Assembly (NCBI GenBank): GCA_019233055.1
Contig: JAFAMV010000080.1
Span: 1-40,158 of the forward strand
Length of the DNA: 40,158 bases
Direction: 5' to 3'
DNA from: Curvibacter sp.
GTDB taxonomy: Bacteria; Pseudomonadota; Gammaproteobacteria; Burkholderiales; Burkholderiaceae_C
Both the position numbers and the translations under genes were made by a program. Positions 1 through 8,232 of this stretch are shown in pieces. Under the pieces are notes generated by a model. That model ran no database searches, had not been told where the DNA came from, and saw only the letters and a program-made list of their open reading frames with translations. How positions within the stretch are numbered: the stretch's first letter is position 1; each line of letters begins with the position of its first letter.

Positions 1-1036
1 CGATGGCCGAGATGACGATCTTGCCTTCGCGGATCTCCTCACCCATGTTGAGGATCTCGGCGATCGTGGCGGGCGAGGCCGAGATGGCCTCCATCATGGC
101 CATCAGGCCGCCTTCGATGCGCTTGGCGATCTCGATCTCGCCTTCGCGGGTCAGCAGCTCGACCGTGCCCATCTCGCGCATGTACATGCGCACCGGATCG
201 GTGGTGCGGCCGAATTCGGAGTCCACGGTGGACAGCGCGGCTTCGGCTTCTTCCTCGGCTTCCTCGACCGTCGCGGCGGTCGGGGTCACGTTGTTCTGGA
301 ACAGGGTCTCGGCGTCGGGCGTCTGCTCGTACACCGCCACGCCCATGTCGTTGAGCATGGTGACCACGACTTCCATGGTCTCGGCCTCGACCAGCTTGTC
401 GGGCAGGTGGTCGGAGATCTCGACCTGGGTCAGGTAGCCGCGCGTCTTGCCCAGGGTGATCAGGGTCTTCAGGCGCGAGCGGCGCTTGGCCATGTCCTCT
501 TCGGACAGGACGGTCTCGTCCAGGCCGAATTCCTTCATCAGCGCGCGCTCCTTGGCCTTGCTGATCTTCATGCGCAGCGGCTTGACCTTCTCGGTCGTGG
601 CCGCGGCCGGCGTGGCCTCGACCTCGCCTTCAAGGTCGGCCTCGATGTCGGACATGTCCATGTCGTCCTCGCTGGCCTCTGCACCAGCGGCGGCCTTGGG
701 CTTGCGACCACGCTTGGCGCCGGCCTTGGGGGCGGCGTCCTTGTCGGCAGCGGCCTTCGGCGGGCGGCCGGGCTTCTTCTTGGCGGGTGCTTCGTCAACT
801 GCGGCCGCAACGGCCTTGGTGGTCTTCTTGAGTTCTTCGCTGGCGGCTTCGGGCTTGGATTTCGATGCAGGCACTGTGTTGGCTTTCTTGGCAGACGGGG
901 TCGACGCCGTCACCTTGGCTGCGGGCTTGGCCACGGTCTTGGCGGCAGCAGCAGAGGGGGTGGCGGCTTTGGATGCAGCCTTGGCAACGGGTTTCGGGCT
1001 CGACTTGACTGACTTCGCGGACTTTTGAGCGGGCAT
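1..1036 (-). CDS. rpoD: RNA polymerase primary sigma factor RpoD (sigma-70), 5' part only
   Basis: This is the promoter-recognition subunit of RNA polymerase for housekeeping genes. About 345 residues are visible and the gene runs off the left edge. The first ~115 residues are rich in Lys, Ala and Pro (starting MPAQKSAKSVKSS), a head typical of betaproteobacterial RpoD. Region 1.1 follows (around LITLGKTRGYLTQVEISDHL and VVVTMLNDMGVAVYE), then an acidic stretch (EEAEEEAEAAL), then region 1.2 with the diagnostic DPVRMYMREMGTVELLTREG. Sigma regions 2–4 lie outside the window. The ATG at 1036 has GAGGTT about 6 nt upstream. It lies 344 bp downstream of dnaG on the same strand, and a perfect TATAAT lies in that gap, so rpoD probably has its own promoter as well as read-through from dnaG. 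Confidence 0.96.
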   Translation of the reverse strand, partial: MPAQKSAKSVKSSPKPVAKAASKAATPSAAAAKTVAKPAAKVTASTPSAKKANTVPASKSKPEAASEELKKTTKAVAAAVDEAPAKKKPGRPPKAAADKDAAPKAGAKRGRKPKAAAGAEASEDDMDMSDIEADLEGEVEATPAAATTEKVKPLRMKISKAKERALMKEFGLDETVLSEEDMAKRRSRLKTLITLGKTRGYLTQVEISDHLPDKLVEAETMEVVVTMLNDMGVAVYEQTPDAETLFQNNVTPTAATVEEAEEEAEAALSTVDSEFGRTTDPVRMYMREMGTVELLTREGEIEIAKRIEGGLMAMMEAISASPATIAEILNMGEEIREGKIVISAI

Positions 1037-1306
1037 GGAACAACCTCAGAATCAAAATGGGACACAAAGAAAACGCAAGCGCCACAAATCCCGGCGCGGG
1101 TGGCTGGCACGGCGAAGGAAGGCCCTTCGCGGTCGAGAAGCTCATGGCAGGGCGGGGCCCGCGCCATGCAGTTCTCAGGGGCAAGATGTCTGGGCGAACA
1201 TTTGGTGTGCAGTCCTTGCGGATGATGGATGCCTGCCCGCTGGGGGCCTGTTCTGGCGGATCCGGACCGGAGGTGCTGCTGTCGCTCTTGCCGATGCAAA
1301 CCTTAC

Positions 1307-1332
1307 ATTATACCGATGATCAGGTATTTCAA
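1307..1332 (-). promoter_or_regulatory. Candidate rpoD promoter
   Basis: On the minus strand there is a perfect -10 hexamer TATAAT (1307–1312). A TTGAAA lies upstream at 1327–1332, but the spacer is only 14 bp, so the -35 assignment is weak. A start near 1300 would give a leader of about 264 nt before the rpoD ATG. A GGGTCG/CGACCC hairpin (1333–1356) sits just upstream, between the dnaG stop and the promoter, without a T-tract. Nothing else was recognised in the 344-bp dnaG–rpoD gap. Confidence 0.45.
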
Positions 1333-1380
1333 GGGTCGGCACTCGGGAATCGACCCCATCTCCCGCCGAGGCCCAGCCGC

Positions 1381-3381
1381 CTATTCGACGGCGGCGCGCT
1401 GGAGCTCCTGCTCCAGCGATTTGCGTCGTGCCTGCAGTTCGCGGTAGCGCGCCAGGGCCCCTGGGTCTGCTGCGGCGGCGGCGATGGCCTGGTTCTCCTG
1501 CTGTTTGAGCTGCTCCACCAGCATGCGGTTGAGCACCCCGCGCAATTCGGCCTGCAGTTCGGGGCTGCCCGTCCCGGCATGGGCGTGCGGACCGGACATG
1601 AGGCGCATGGCCAGGCCCTCGAAGACCTGGCCGTGCAGGCCTTCGCGCAGCGCCGACCAGGTGATGGGGCCGTGTTCATGGAACTGGCTCTCGAGCCAGG
1701 CAAACAGCGGTCCATGGGGCGCGGGAAGGTGGCCCAGCATCTCGTGGTCTTCATGGCTCAGACCTTCCAGCGCCGCCATGTCGGACAGGAGCAGACGTGC
1801 CGCGTGGTCGGCCCGGGTGACCGGTGGGGTGCGCGGGCCGTCGTCGTTTTCTTCGGGTTTCTGGCCCCATTTGCCGCCGCGCCATTCGCCACGGCCGCCC
1901 TTGGACTTGAAGTCGGACTTGGCGAATTTCCGGTCATGACGCTGGAAGCCGGTGCCTGTCGCGGCGTCGGAGGGGACGGCCGGCTCCGCCCAGTCCGGCC
2001 CTTCGTGGGTCCAGGCGGCGTGCTCGTCGGGCGGATGCCCGGGAGGAGGCTGTCGACGGGGGGTGCGGTGGCCTGCCCCATCGGCTCCGCTCTGCCAGAG
2101 GGCCGCCAGGCTGGCACTGTCGAGTTGGGCCAGTTGGGCCAGTTCGGCGAGCAGCTGGCGCTTGAGCACGCCGTCGGGCAGGGCGGTCCACAGCGGGCGT
2201 GCATGGGCGGCCATGAGGGCCCGTCCCTCGGCCGTGTCCAGCGCGCATTGCTCACTGGACGCCTCGACGAGGAAGCGGCTCAGGGGCAGGGCCTGCGAGA
2301 CCTGCTCCGAAAAGGCTTCGGAGCCGAATTCGCGGATGAAGCTGTCCGGGTCGTGCTCGGCGGGCAGGAAGAGGAACTTGACCGAGCGCGTGTCGCTGGC
2401 AAAGGGCAGGGCGCCGTCCAGGGCCTTGCGCGCCGCGCGGCGCCCGGCGGCGTCGCCGTCGAAGCTGAAGACCACCGAGTCGGTGAAGCGGAAGAGCTTC
2501 TGCACATGCTCCGGGGTGCAGGCCGTGCCCAGGGTGGCCACCGCATTGGGAAAGCCCAATTGGGCCAGCGCCACCACGTCCATATAACCTTCGGTGACCA
2601 GCACATAGCCGTGGTCGCGCAGGGCGTTGCGGGCTTCGAACAGGCCGTAGAGCTCGCGTCCCTTGCTGAAGACCGGGGTTTCCGGCGAATTGAGGTATTT
2701 GGGCTTCTCGTCGCCGAGCACCCGGCCGCCGAACCCGATGTACTCGCCCTTCACATTGCGGATCGGGAACATGATGCGGTCGCGGAAGCGGTCGTAGCGC
2801 TTGTGGTCTTCTTCGTTGACGATGACCATGCCGCTCTCGGACAGCAGCGGGCTGTCGTAGTCCGGGAAGACGCTGGCCAGGCTGCGCCAGCCCTCGGGGG
2901 CATAGCCCAGCCCGAAACGCCTGGCGATCTCGCCCGACAGACCTCGCCCCTTCAGGTAGGCGACGGCGCGCGGCGAGGTCTTGAGGTGCCGCCGGTAGGC
3001 TTCACCGGCCTTTTCGAGCACCTCGCCCAGGGTGGCCTGCTTGTGGCGCTGCTCGGCGGCGCGGGCCTTCTCCTGGGGGGAGACGTCCTCCTGGGGGACC
3101 TGCAGGCCGTATTGCTGGGCCAGGTCGTCGACCGCCTCCAGAAAGCTCATGCCGACATGGTCCATGAGAAAACCGATGGCATTGCCATTCTTGCCGCAGC
3201 CGAAACAGTGGAAGAACTGCTTGCTGGGACTGACCGAGAAAGAGGGCGATTTCTCGCCATGGAAAGGGCACAGGCCCATGAAATTGGCACCGCTTTTCTT
3301 CAGCGGCACATAGCGGCCGACGATGTCCACCACATCGGCGCGGGCCAGAAGCTCCTGGATGAAAGACTGGGGAATCGTCAC
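1381..3381 (-). CDS. dnaG: DNA primase DnaG
   Basis: DnaG synthesises RNA primers for replication at the DnaB helicase. The 666-residue length is normal to slightly long. The N-terminal CHC2 zinc finger is visible as C38-x2-H41 and C59-x2-C62. The catalytic core includes the TOPRIM motifs TEGYMDVVAL (E264) and SFDGDAAGRRAARKAL (D308 and D310). A Gly/Arg/Lys-rich, low-complexity linker (about residues 430–520) leads to the C-terminal helicase-binding domain. The ATG at 3381 gives the expected MTIPQSFIQELLARADVV start. In many proteobacteria dnaG sits between rpsU and rpoD. Here rpoD follows, but the upstream neighbour is a divergent binding-protein gene only ~50 bp away, so rpsU is not adjacent. 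Confidence 0.97.
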   Translation of the reverse strand: MTIPQSFIQELLARADVVDIVGRYVPLKKSGANFMGLCPFHGEKSPSFSVSPSKQFFHCFGCGKNGNAIGFLMDHVGMSFLEAVDDLAQQYGLQVPQEDVSPQEKARAAEQRHKQATLGEVLEKAGEAYRRHLKTSPRAVAYLKGRGLSGEIARRFGLGYAPEGWRSLASVFPDYDSPLLSESGMVIVNEEDHKRYDRFRDRIMFPIRNVKGEYIGFGGRVLGDEKPKYLNSPETPVFSKGRELYGLFEARNALRDHGYVLVTEGYMDVVALAQLGFPNAVATLGTACTPEHVQKLFRFTDSVVFSFDGDAAGRRAARKALDGALPFASDTRSVKFLFLPAEHDPDSFIREFGSEAFSEQVSQALPLSRFLVEASSEQCALDTAEGRALMAAHARPLWTALPDGVLKRQLLAELAQLAQLDSASLAALWQSGADGAGHRTPRRQPPPGHPPDEHAAWTHEGPDWAEPAVPSDAATGTGFQRHDRKFAKSDFKSKGGRGEWRGGKWGQKPEENDDGPRTPPVTRADHAARLLLSDMAALEGLSHEDHEMLGHLPAPHGPLFAWLESQFHEHGPITWSALREGLHGQVFEGLAMRLMSGPHAHAGTGSPELQAELRGVLNRMLVEQLKQQENQAIAAAAADPGALARYRELQARRKSLEQELQRAAVE

Positions 3382-3434
3382 CGGGGTATTGTCCGCTTAA
3401 ACTGTGGCGCACATCGACAGACAAGGGCGTGCAC

Positions 3435-4505
3435 ATGCCGTTGGGCACCAGCCGAAGAAGAATCTGGCAAGCCGGCCTGGCCGGGCTGGCGATGCCGTGG
3501 CGGTCGGCGGCGGCACAGTCCTTGCCGTTCGCCAACGACGACTCGAGGCGTCTGCGGGTACTGGCCTGGCCGGGCTACGCCGATCCCGATGTGATCCAGG
3601 CCTTCGAACGGCGCGAAGGCGCCCGGGTGGAGTTGACCCTGGTGGGCTCGGACGATGTCCTGCGCCAGCGCATGGGACCGGCAGGCGGCCAGCCCGAATT
3701 CGACGTGCTGGCGGCCAATACCGTCGAGATCGCACGTCTGCGCACCCTGGGCCTGTTGGCACCGCTGCCGCTGTCCGAGGTGCCGGGGGCGGCGGCGCAA
3801 CTGCCTCGCTTCCAGGCCCGCGACAGGATTGCCGGCCTGACCGAGGGAGCTCAGGTGTACGCATTGCCGTTCACCTATTCGGAGATGGGGCTGATCTTCG
3901 ACCGTCGGCAGCTCGGGGTGGCGCCGGATTCGATCGCTGCGCTGTGGGACGAGCATCTGCAAGGCCGGGTGTTGGCCTTCGACGGCAGCGCACACGCCTT
4001 TTCCCTTGCGGCCATGAAACTCGCGATGCCGCCGTTCCAGATCCCGGAGCGTCGCTTTCCGGAGCTTGCCCGTCAATTGGTGGACCTGCGGCGCAATGTG
4101 CGGGCCTTCTACAGCCTGCCGGAGGAATCGGTGGATCTGTTCCGGCGGCACCGCATCGCGTTGCTGTTCGCCAACTATGGGCGCCAGCAACTCAAGCTGT
4201 TGCGCGACCAGGGCCTGGATGTGGGCTACGTCGTGCCGCGCGAAGGGGCGTTGGCCTGGCTGGACTGCTGGGCGATGACGCGCCATGCACGCAACCCCGA
4301 TCTGGCGCTGCGCTGGATCGACCACATGCTGTCACTGCCGGTGAGCCGCCAGCTGACGCAGCGCCAGGGCCTGGCCAACACGCTGGAAGACCTGCCCGAC
4401 CAGGCACCTGGCCGGCTGGTCTGGCTGGAGCCGGTGGAAGACGAGGTCCGGCGCGCCCGCCTTTGGCGGCGCATCGTCGCAGGCGACCTGCCGCAAAGGT
4501 TGTGA
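3435..4505 (+). CDS. PotD-like periplasmic substrate-binding protein, partner of the downstream diguanylate cyclase
   Basis: This 356-residue extracytoplasmic solute-binding protein is of the spermidine/putrescine-binding (PotD, SBP_bac) type. The N-terminus reads SRRRIWQAGLAGLAMPW…AAAQ, a signal peptide with consecutive arginines that could be Tat-dependent. The mature part starts RRLRVLAWPGYADPDVIQAF, the typical first beta strand of the family, and later shows LPFTYSEMGLIFDRR and a C-terminal LALRWIDHMLS segment. I chose ATG 3435 because AAGGG lies 7 nt upstream; an in-frame GTG at 3429 is the alternative. No permease or ATPase gene is nearby. The stop (4503–4505) is 2 nt before the ATG of a membrane diguanylate cyclase, so a ligand-sensing rather than transport role is inferred. 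The ligand is unknown; a polyamine is possible from family resemblance only. Confidence 0.85.
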   Translation: MPLGTSRRRIWQAGLAGLAMPWRSAAAQSLPFANDDSRRLRVLAWPGYADPDVIQAFERREGARVELTLVGSDDVLRQRMGPAGGQPEFDVLAANTVEIARLRTLGLLAPLPLSEVPGAAAQLPRFQARDRIAGLTEGAQVYALPFTYSEMGLIFDRRQLGVAPDSIAALWDEHLQGRVLAFDGSAHAFSLAAMKLAMPPFQIPERRFPELARQLVDLRRNVRAFYSLPEESVDLFRRHRIALLFANYGRQQLKLLRDQGLDVGYVVPREGALAWLDCWAMTRHARNPDLALRWIDHMLSLPVSRQLTQRQGLANTLEDLPDQAPGRLVWLEPVEDEVRRARLWRRIVAGDLPQRL

Positions 4506-4507
4506 GC

Positions 4508-6214
4508 ATGCGTGTGACCGGGATCGCCTTTCGCTTGAGCTGCCTGCTGGCGGCGTTCAGCGTCTTTGCCGCCGCGCTCGCCAGCCACTACACCTTCCTC
4601 AGCGGCCGCGAACTGCTGCGCCAACAGGCCCAGCACAATCTGCGGGACACCACCGGGGTGCTGGGCCATCGGCTTCAGTCGGCTCTGCAGACCGTGACCC
4701 GGGACACGGTGATGCTGGCGGCCCAGTCGGGCACTGCCGGGCTCTTTGACGAACAGGGGGCGCCTCTGCCGAGGGCCGCCCCGACCAGGCTCTGGCTGGC
4801 GCATGCCTTCGAAGCCATGATCGCGTCCCACCCCGAGTACCTGAAGATCCAGCTGATCCAGGCCCGCCAGCACGGGCAGGAACTGGTCCGGGTGCAGCGG
4901 CTGGCGGCCGGCGTGCAGCAGGCGCCCGAGGCCGAGCTGCAGGAGAAAGGGCACTTTCCCTATGTCTTCGAAGCCCTCCAGTTGCCTCTGGGGCAGGTCT
5001 ACATGTCCGAGCTGGCGGTGAACCGCGACGAGGGGCTGGCCCCCGACAGCCCCACCTACACCATGTCGGCTCCGGTGGAGTCGGGCGGGCATCTGGTCGG
5101 GGTGCTGGTGGTCCAGGTCGCGGCCCGGCCTTTTCTGCGGGCCCTGACCTCGGATCTGCCGGCGGGATTCCAGGTCTACATGGCCAACCGCTGGGGGGAT
5201 TGGCTGGTCCACCCTGACGCCCGGCTGGTGTTCGGTTTCGACCGAGGCCAGCGTTTCCTGATCCAGGACAGCCTGCCGCAGGCCGCCGAGCTCATCACCG
5301 GTCAGCAGCCCGAGTTGGTGCTGCAGACTGCGGATGGGGACGGCGAGCCGATCGTGGCGGCTTTCCGGCGCCTGCCTTTGGGACGTGAAGTGGATCAGCG
5401 TTTCCTGCTGCTGGGGCTGTCCCAGCCGCTCAAGGACATCGACGGCGACGTCATCCTGCTGGGGCACCGCGCGGTGCAGGTGCTGCTGATGCTGTGCGTG
5501 GCCGCCTGCCTGCTGGCCGTGCTGGTGTCCAGGCGGGTGACGGGCCCGCTGAAACTGCTGGCCCAGGCGACCCGCAGGCTGGGTCGGGGCCAGCAGATGG
5601 GTGAGTTGCCCTCGGAGCGCAGCGATGAGATCGGTGAGCTGGCGCGTGCCTTCGGCCAGATGGAAGAGCAGGTGACGCGTCAACTGAGCCAACTGCGCAG
5701 CAGCCACCATGCGCTGGACCATCTGGCCCACCACGACGCCCTGACGGGGCTGCCCAACCGCCGCATGGTGGAGGCGCGCCTGGCCGATGCGCTGCGGCGG
5801 ACCGACGAGGCGGGTGGAATCTGCGCGGTGCTGTTCGTCGACCTGGATCATTTCAAGACGATCAATGACCGCCTGGGCCACGAAGGCGGCGATGTGGTGC
5901 TGCGCGCCGTCGCCCGCCGCCTCGCCTCGGGGGTGCGGGACGGCGACCTGGTGGGCCGCCTTGGCGGCGACGAGTTCATCGTCATCTGCGAGGGGATCGA
6001 CCATGAGGACGATGCCGCCCGCATCGCGCAGAAGCTGCAGGCCTTGTTCGAGCAGCCGCTGGCCTATTCCGGCCTGCCGGTCGGGGTGCAGGCCAGCATC
6101 GGCATCAGCCTGTATCCGCGCGACGGGACGGATGTGCGCTCACTGCTGACGCGGGCGGACGCCGGCATGTACCGGGCGAAGAACCAGGGGCGCAATACCT
6201 TTTCCTTCTCCTGA
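4508..6214 (+). CDS. Membrane diguanylate cyclase: Cache–HAMP–GGDEF
   Basis: The 568-residue protein should make c-di-GMP from two GTP at the inner membrane. TM1 is near residues 8–28. A periplasmic Cache-type sensor covers about 30–315 (HPEYLKIQLIQARQHGQELV, then a Gly-rich VGVLVVQVAARPF strand). TM2 is near 320–340 (VLLMLCVAACLLAVLV), followed by HAMP and a GGDEF domain from about 405. The active-site GGDEF is at 486–490, and an inhibitory I-site RDGD lies five residues before it. Both are intact, so an active, feedback-inhibited enzyme is expected. ATG 4508 starts right at TM1 and is 2 nt after the upstream stop, so the genes are translationally coupled. The open frame extends further upstream, but only in the shadow of the binding-protein gene. 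The last base of the TGA is the first base of a large palindromic element. Confidence 0.93.
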   Translation: MRVTGIAFRLSCLLAAFSVFAAALASHYTFLSGRELLRQQAQHNLRDTTGVLGHRLQSALQTVTRDTVMLAAQSGTAGLFDEQGAPLPRAAPTRLWLAHAFEAMIASHPEYLKIQLIQARQHGQELVRVQRLAAGVQQAPEAELQEKGHFPYVFEALQLPLGQVYMSELAVNRDEGLAPDSPTYTMSAPVESGGHLVGVLVVQVAARPFLRALTSDLPAGFQVYMANRWGDWLVHPDARLVFGFDRGQRFLIQDSLPQAAELITGQQPELVLQTADGDGEPIVAAFRRLPLGREVDQRFLLLGLSQPLKDIDGDVILLGHRAVQVLLMLCVAACLLAVLVSRRVTGPLKLLAQATRRLGRGQQMGELPSERSDEIGELARAFGQMEEQVTRQLSQLRSSHHALDHLAHHDALTGLPNRRMVEARLADALRRTDEAGGICAVLFVDLDHFKTINDRLGHEGGDVVLRAVARRLASGVRDGDLVGRLGGDEFIVICEGIDHEDDAARIAQKLQALFEQPLAYSGLPVGVQASIGISLYPRDGTDVRSLLTRADAGMYRAKNQGRNTFSFS

Positions 6215-6494
6215 GAGCCTGTTCAATGTCTCCCACGGGTCGCGCAGCGGTCTTTTCGGGATGGGATGCAAGGCGCGGTGCGCGGTCGATAGCGCGGCTA
6301 TCGGCAAGTGCCGCAACGCCGCAGACCGCCCGAAAAGGCCACTGCCCTTCGGGTTGGAGCGAAATCGGGCCCACTTCGACGGTACAGGGCGCCCCGGCTG
6401 CAGGCATGGGCACGGGCCCATGCGGCGCATCCGTGCCACCCACTCATCCCGATTGCGCTCCAACGCGGCCCGTGCGAGACATTGAACAGGCTCT
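6214..6494. repeat. 281-bp nested palindromic element with 31-bp terminal inverted repeats
   Basis: The left arm 6214–6244 and right arm 6464–6494 are inverted copies matching at 29 of 31 positions; the outer 19 bp (AGAGCCTGTTCAATGTCTC) are perfect. Inside, 6245–6260 pairs with 6329–6344 (core TTTTCGGG/CCCGAAAA; 14 of 16 plus a wobble), 6345–6353 is a mini hairpin CCCTTCGGG, and 6354–6369 pairs with 6448–6463 (15 of 16). These segments abut exactly. Smaller hairpins nest within: CGATAGC/GCTATCG at 6287–6303 and GCATGGGC/GCCCATGC at 6404–6423. It fills most of the 356-bp gap between the cyclase and the acyl-CoA ligase and has no convincing coding frame. It may be a MITE-like element, a terminator or a structured RNA. 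No second copy was seen in the window. Confidence 0.85.
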
Positions 6495-6570
6495 GAGGGG
6501 CCAGGCTTGAAACCCCGCTGTAAGCCCGCAAGACCAGAATGGATGCAGAGACAACTTTCCGGAGAGCTGA

Positions 6571-8229
6571 ATGACCGCCATCTACGACCGCGAACTGCCA
6601 CGCAACGAGGCCAATTTCGCGGCCCTGTCGCCGCTGGGCTTCATCGAGCGCACCGCCGCCATCTACCCCGATCGGCTGGCCGTGGTGCATGGCCGTGGCG
6701 AACAGGTGCTGCGCCAGACCTGGGGCCAGACCTATGCGCGCTGTCGCCAACTGGCCAGTGCCCTGAGCCGGGCCGGCATCGGCAAGAACGACACGGTGGC
6801 GGTCATGCTGCCCAACACCCCGCCGATGGTCGAGGCCCATTTCGGCATCCCCATGGCCGGCGCGGTGCTCAACGCGCTCAATACCCGGCTGGACCCCGAG
6901 ACCATCGCCTTCATGCTGGACCACGGGGAAGCCAAGGCCGTGATCGTGGACCCCGAATTCGCGCCGGTGATGCAGAAAGCCCTCGCCCTGCGCGAATGCA
7001 AGGCGCCGCTGCTGCTCATCGACGTCGAAGACCCGGTCTATGGCGAGGCCGCGCTGCGCCTGGGCCAGCTGAGCTACGACGAGTTCCTGGCCGGCGGCGA
7101 CCCCGACTTCGCCTGGCAGGGGCCGGCCGACGAGTGGGATGCCATCGCCCTCAACTACACCAGCGGCACCACCGGCAATCCCAAGGGGGTGGTCTACCAC
7201 CACCGTGGGGCGGCGGTGAACGCGATCTCCAATGTGCTGGAGTGGGACATGCCGAAGTTCGCGGTCTACCTGTGGACGTTGCCGATGTTCCATTGCAATG
7301 GCTGGTGCTTCCCCTGGACGGTGGCGGCACGTGCCGGGGTCAATGTCTGTCTGCGCCGGGTGGAGCCGGAGGCCATCTTTGCCCTGATGCGTGAGCATGG
7401 CGTCAGCCATTATTGCGGCGCGCCCATCGTCCACGGCATGCTGGTGAATGCCCCCGAGGCCATGAAGGCCGGTCTTCCTGCCGGTGTGAAGGCCATGGTG
7501 GCCGGGGCCGCGCCGCCGGCCTCGATGATCGAGGGCATGGAGAAGATGGGCTTCGACCTGACCCATGTCTATGGCCTGACCGAGGTCTACGGCCCGGCCA
7601 CGGTGTGCGCCAAGCACGAGGCCTGGGACGCGCTGGACATCGGCGAACGGGCCCGCCTGAACGCCCGCCAGGGCGTGCGCTACCACCTGCAGCGCGACGT
7701 GCGCGTGCTCGACCCCGAGACCATGCAGCCGGTGCCGCACGATGGCGAGACCATGGGCGAGATCATGTTCCGCGGCAACATCGCGATGAAGGGCTACCTG
7801 AAGAACCCGAAGGCGACCGAAGAGGCCTTTGCCGGGGGCTGGTTCCACAGCGGTGACCTCGCGGTGCAATACCCCGACGGCTACATCAAGATCAAGGACC
7901 GCAGCAAGGACATCATCATCTCGGGCGGCGAGAACATCTCCTCGATCGAAGTCGAGGACGTGCTCTACCGCCATCCGGACGTGCTGGCCGCCGCGGTGGT
8001 GGCCCGGCCCGATGCGCGCTGGGGCGAGACGCCCTGTGCCTTTGTCGAGCTGAAGGCGGGGGCCGAGACCACGCCCGAAGACATCGTGGCGCATTGCAAG
8101 AAGCACCTGGCGGGCTTCAAGGTGCCGCGCGCCGTGGTCTTTGGCGAACTGCCCAAGACCAGCACCGGCAAGATCCAGAAATTCGAGTTGCGCAAGCAGG
8201 CCGGCTCGGCCGGCGCGATCGACGTCTGA
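6571..8229 (+). CDS. AMP-dependent acyl-CoA synthetase (medium-chain / DmdB-like ligase family)
   Basis: This 552-residue class I adenylate-forming enzyme activates a carboxylic acid via an acyl-AMP to its CoA thioester. The P-loop motif YTSGTTGNPKG starts at residue 196. Further motifs are VYGLTEVYGPATVC (A5), FHSGDLAVQYPDGYIKIKDR (hinge) and the catalytic-lysine motif PKTSTGKIQK near the C-terminus. The segment WTLPMFHCNGWCFPW is characteristic of the subgroup containing medium-chain acyl-CoA ligases and 3-methylthiopropionyl-CoA ligase DmdB; the true substrate cannot be read from sequence. GGAGAG precedes the ATG by 4 nt. It is convergent with the phoD-like gene, with only 3 bp between stops, so their 3' ends may overlap as transcripts. 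Confidence 0.93.
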   Translation: MTAIYDRELPRNEANFAALSPLGFIERTAAIYPDRLAVVHGRGEQVLRQTWGQTYARCRQLASALSRAGIGKNDTVAVMLPNTPPMVEAHFGIPMAGAVLNALNTRLDPETIAFMLDHGEAKAVIVDPEFAPVMQKALALRECKAPLLLIDVEDPVYGEAALRLGQLSYDEFLAGGDPDFAWQGPADEWDAIALNYTSGTTGNPKGVVYHHRGAAVNAISNVLEWDMPKFAVYLWTLPMFHCNGWCFPWTVAARAGVNVCLRRVEPEAIFALMREHGVSHYCGAPIVHGMLVNAPEAMKAGLPAGVKAMVAGAAPPASMIEGMEKMGFDLTHVYGLTEVYGPATVCAKHEAWDALDIGERARLNARQGVRYHLQRDVRVLDPETMQPVPHDGETMGEIMFRGNIAMKGYLKNPKATEEAFAGGWFHSGDLAVQYPDGYIKIKDRSKDIIISGGENISSIEVEDVLYRHPDVLAAAVVARPDARWGETPCAFVELKAGAETTPEDIVAHCKKHLAGFKVPRAVVFGELPKTSTGKIQKFELRKQAGSAGAIDV

Positions 8230-8232
8230 CCC

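Noticed and set aside
1057..3594. Very long open frame (845 codons) opposite dnaG
   Set aside because: It is the antisense of dnaG; GC-rich codon use keeps complementary frames open. Its translation has no recognisable domain, while dnaG shows zinc and TOPRIM motifs.
3404..4507. N-terminal extension of the Cache–GGDEF protein in the same frame
   Set aside because: The 368 extra codons overlap the binding-protein gene in another frame and are Arg/Gly-rich without domain character; ATG 4508 begins right at the first membrane helix.
6140..6601. Short open frames inside the palindromic element
   Set aside because: They follow from stop-poor GC-rich inverted repeats, run across structural stems, and have no ribosome-binding site or recognisable product.
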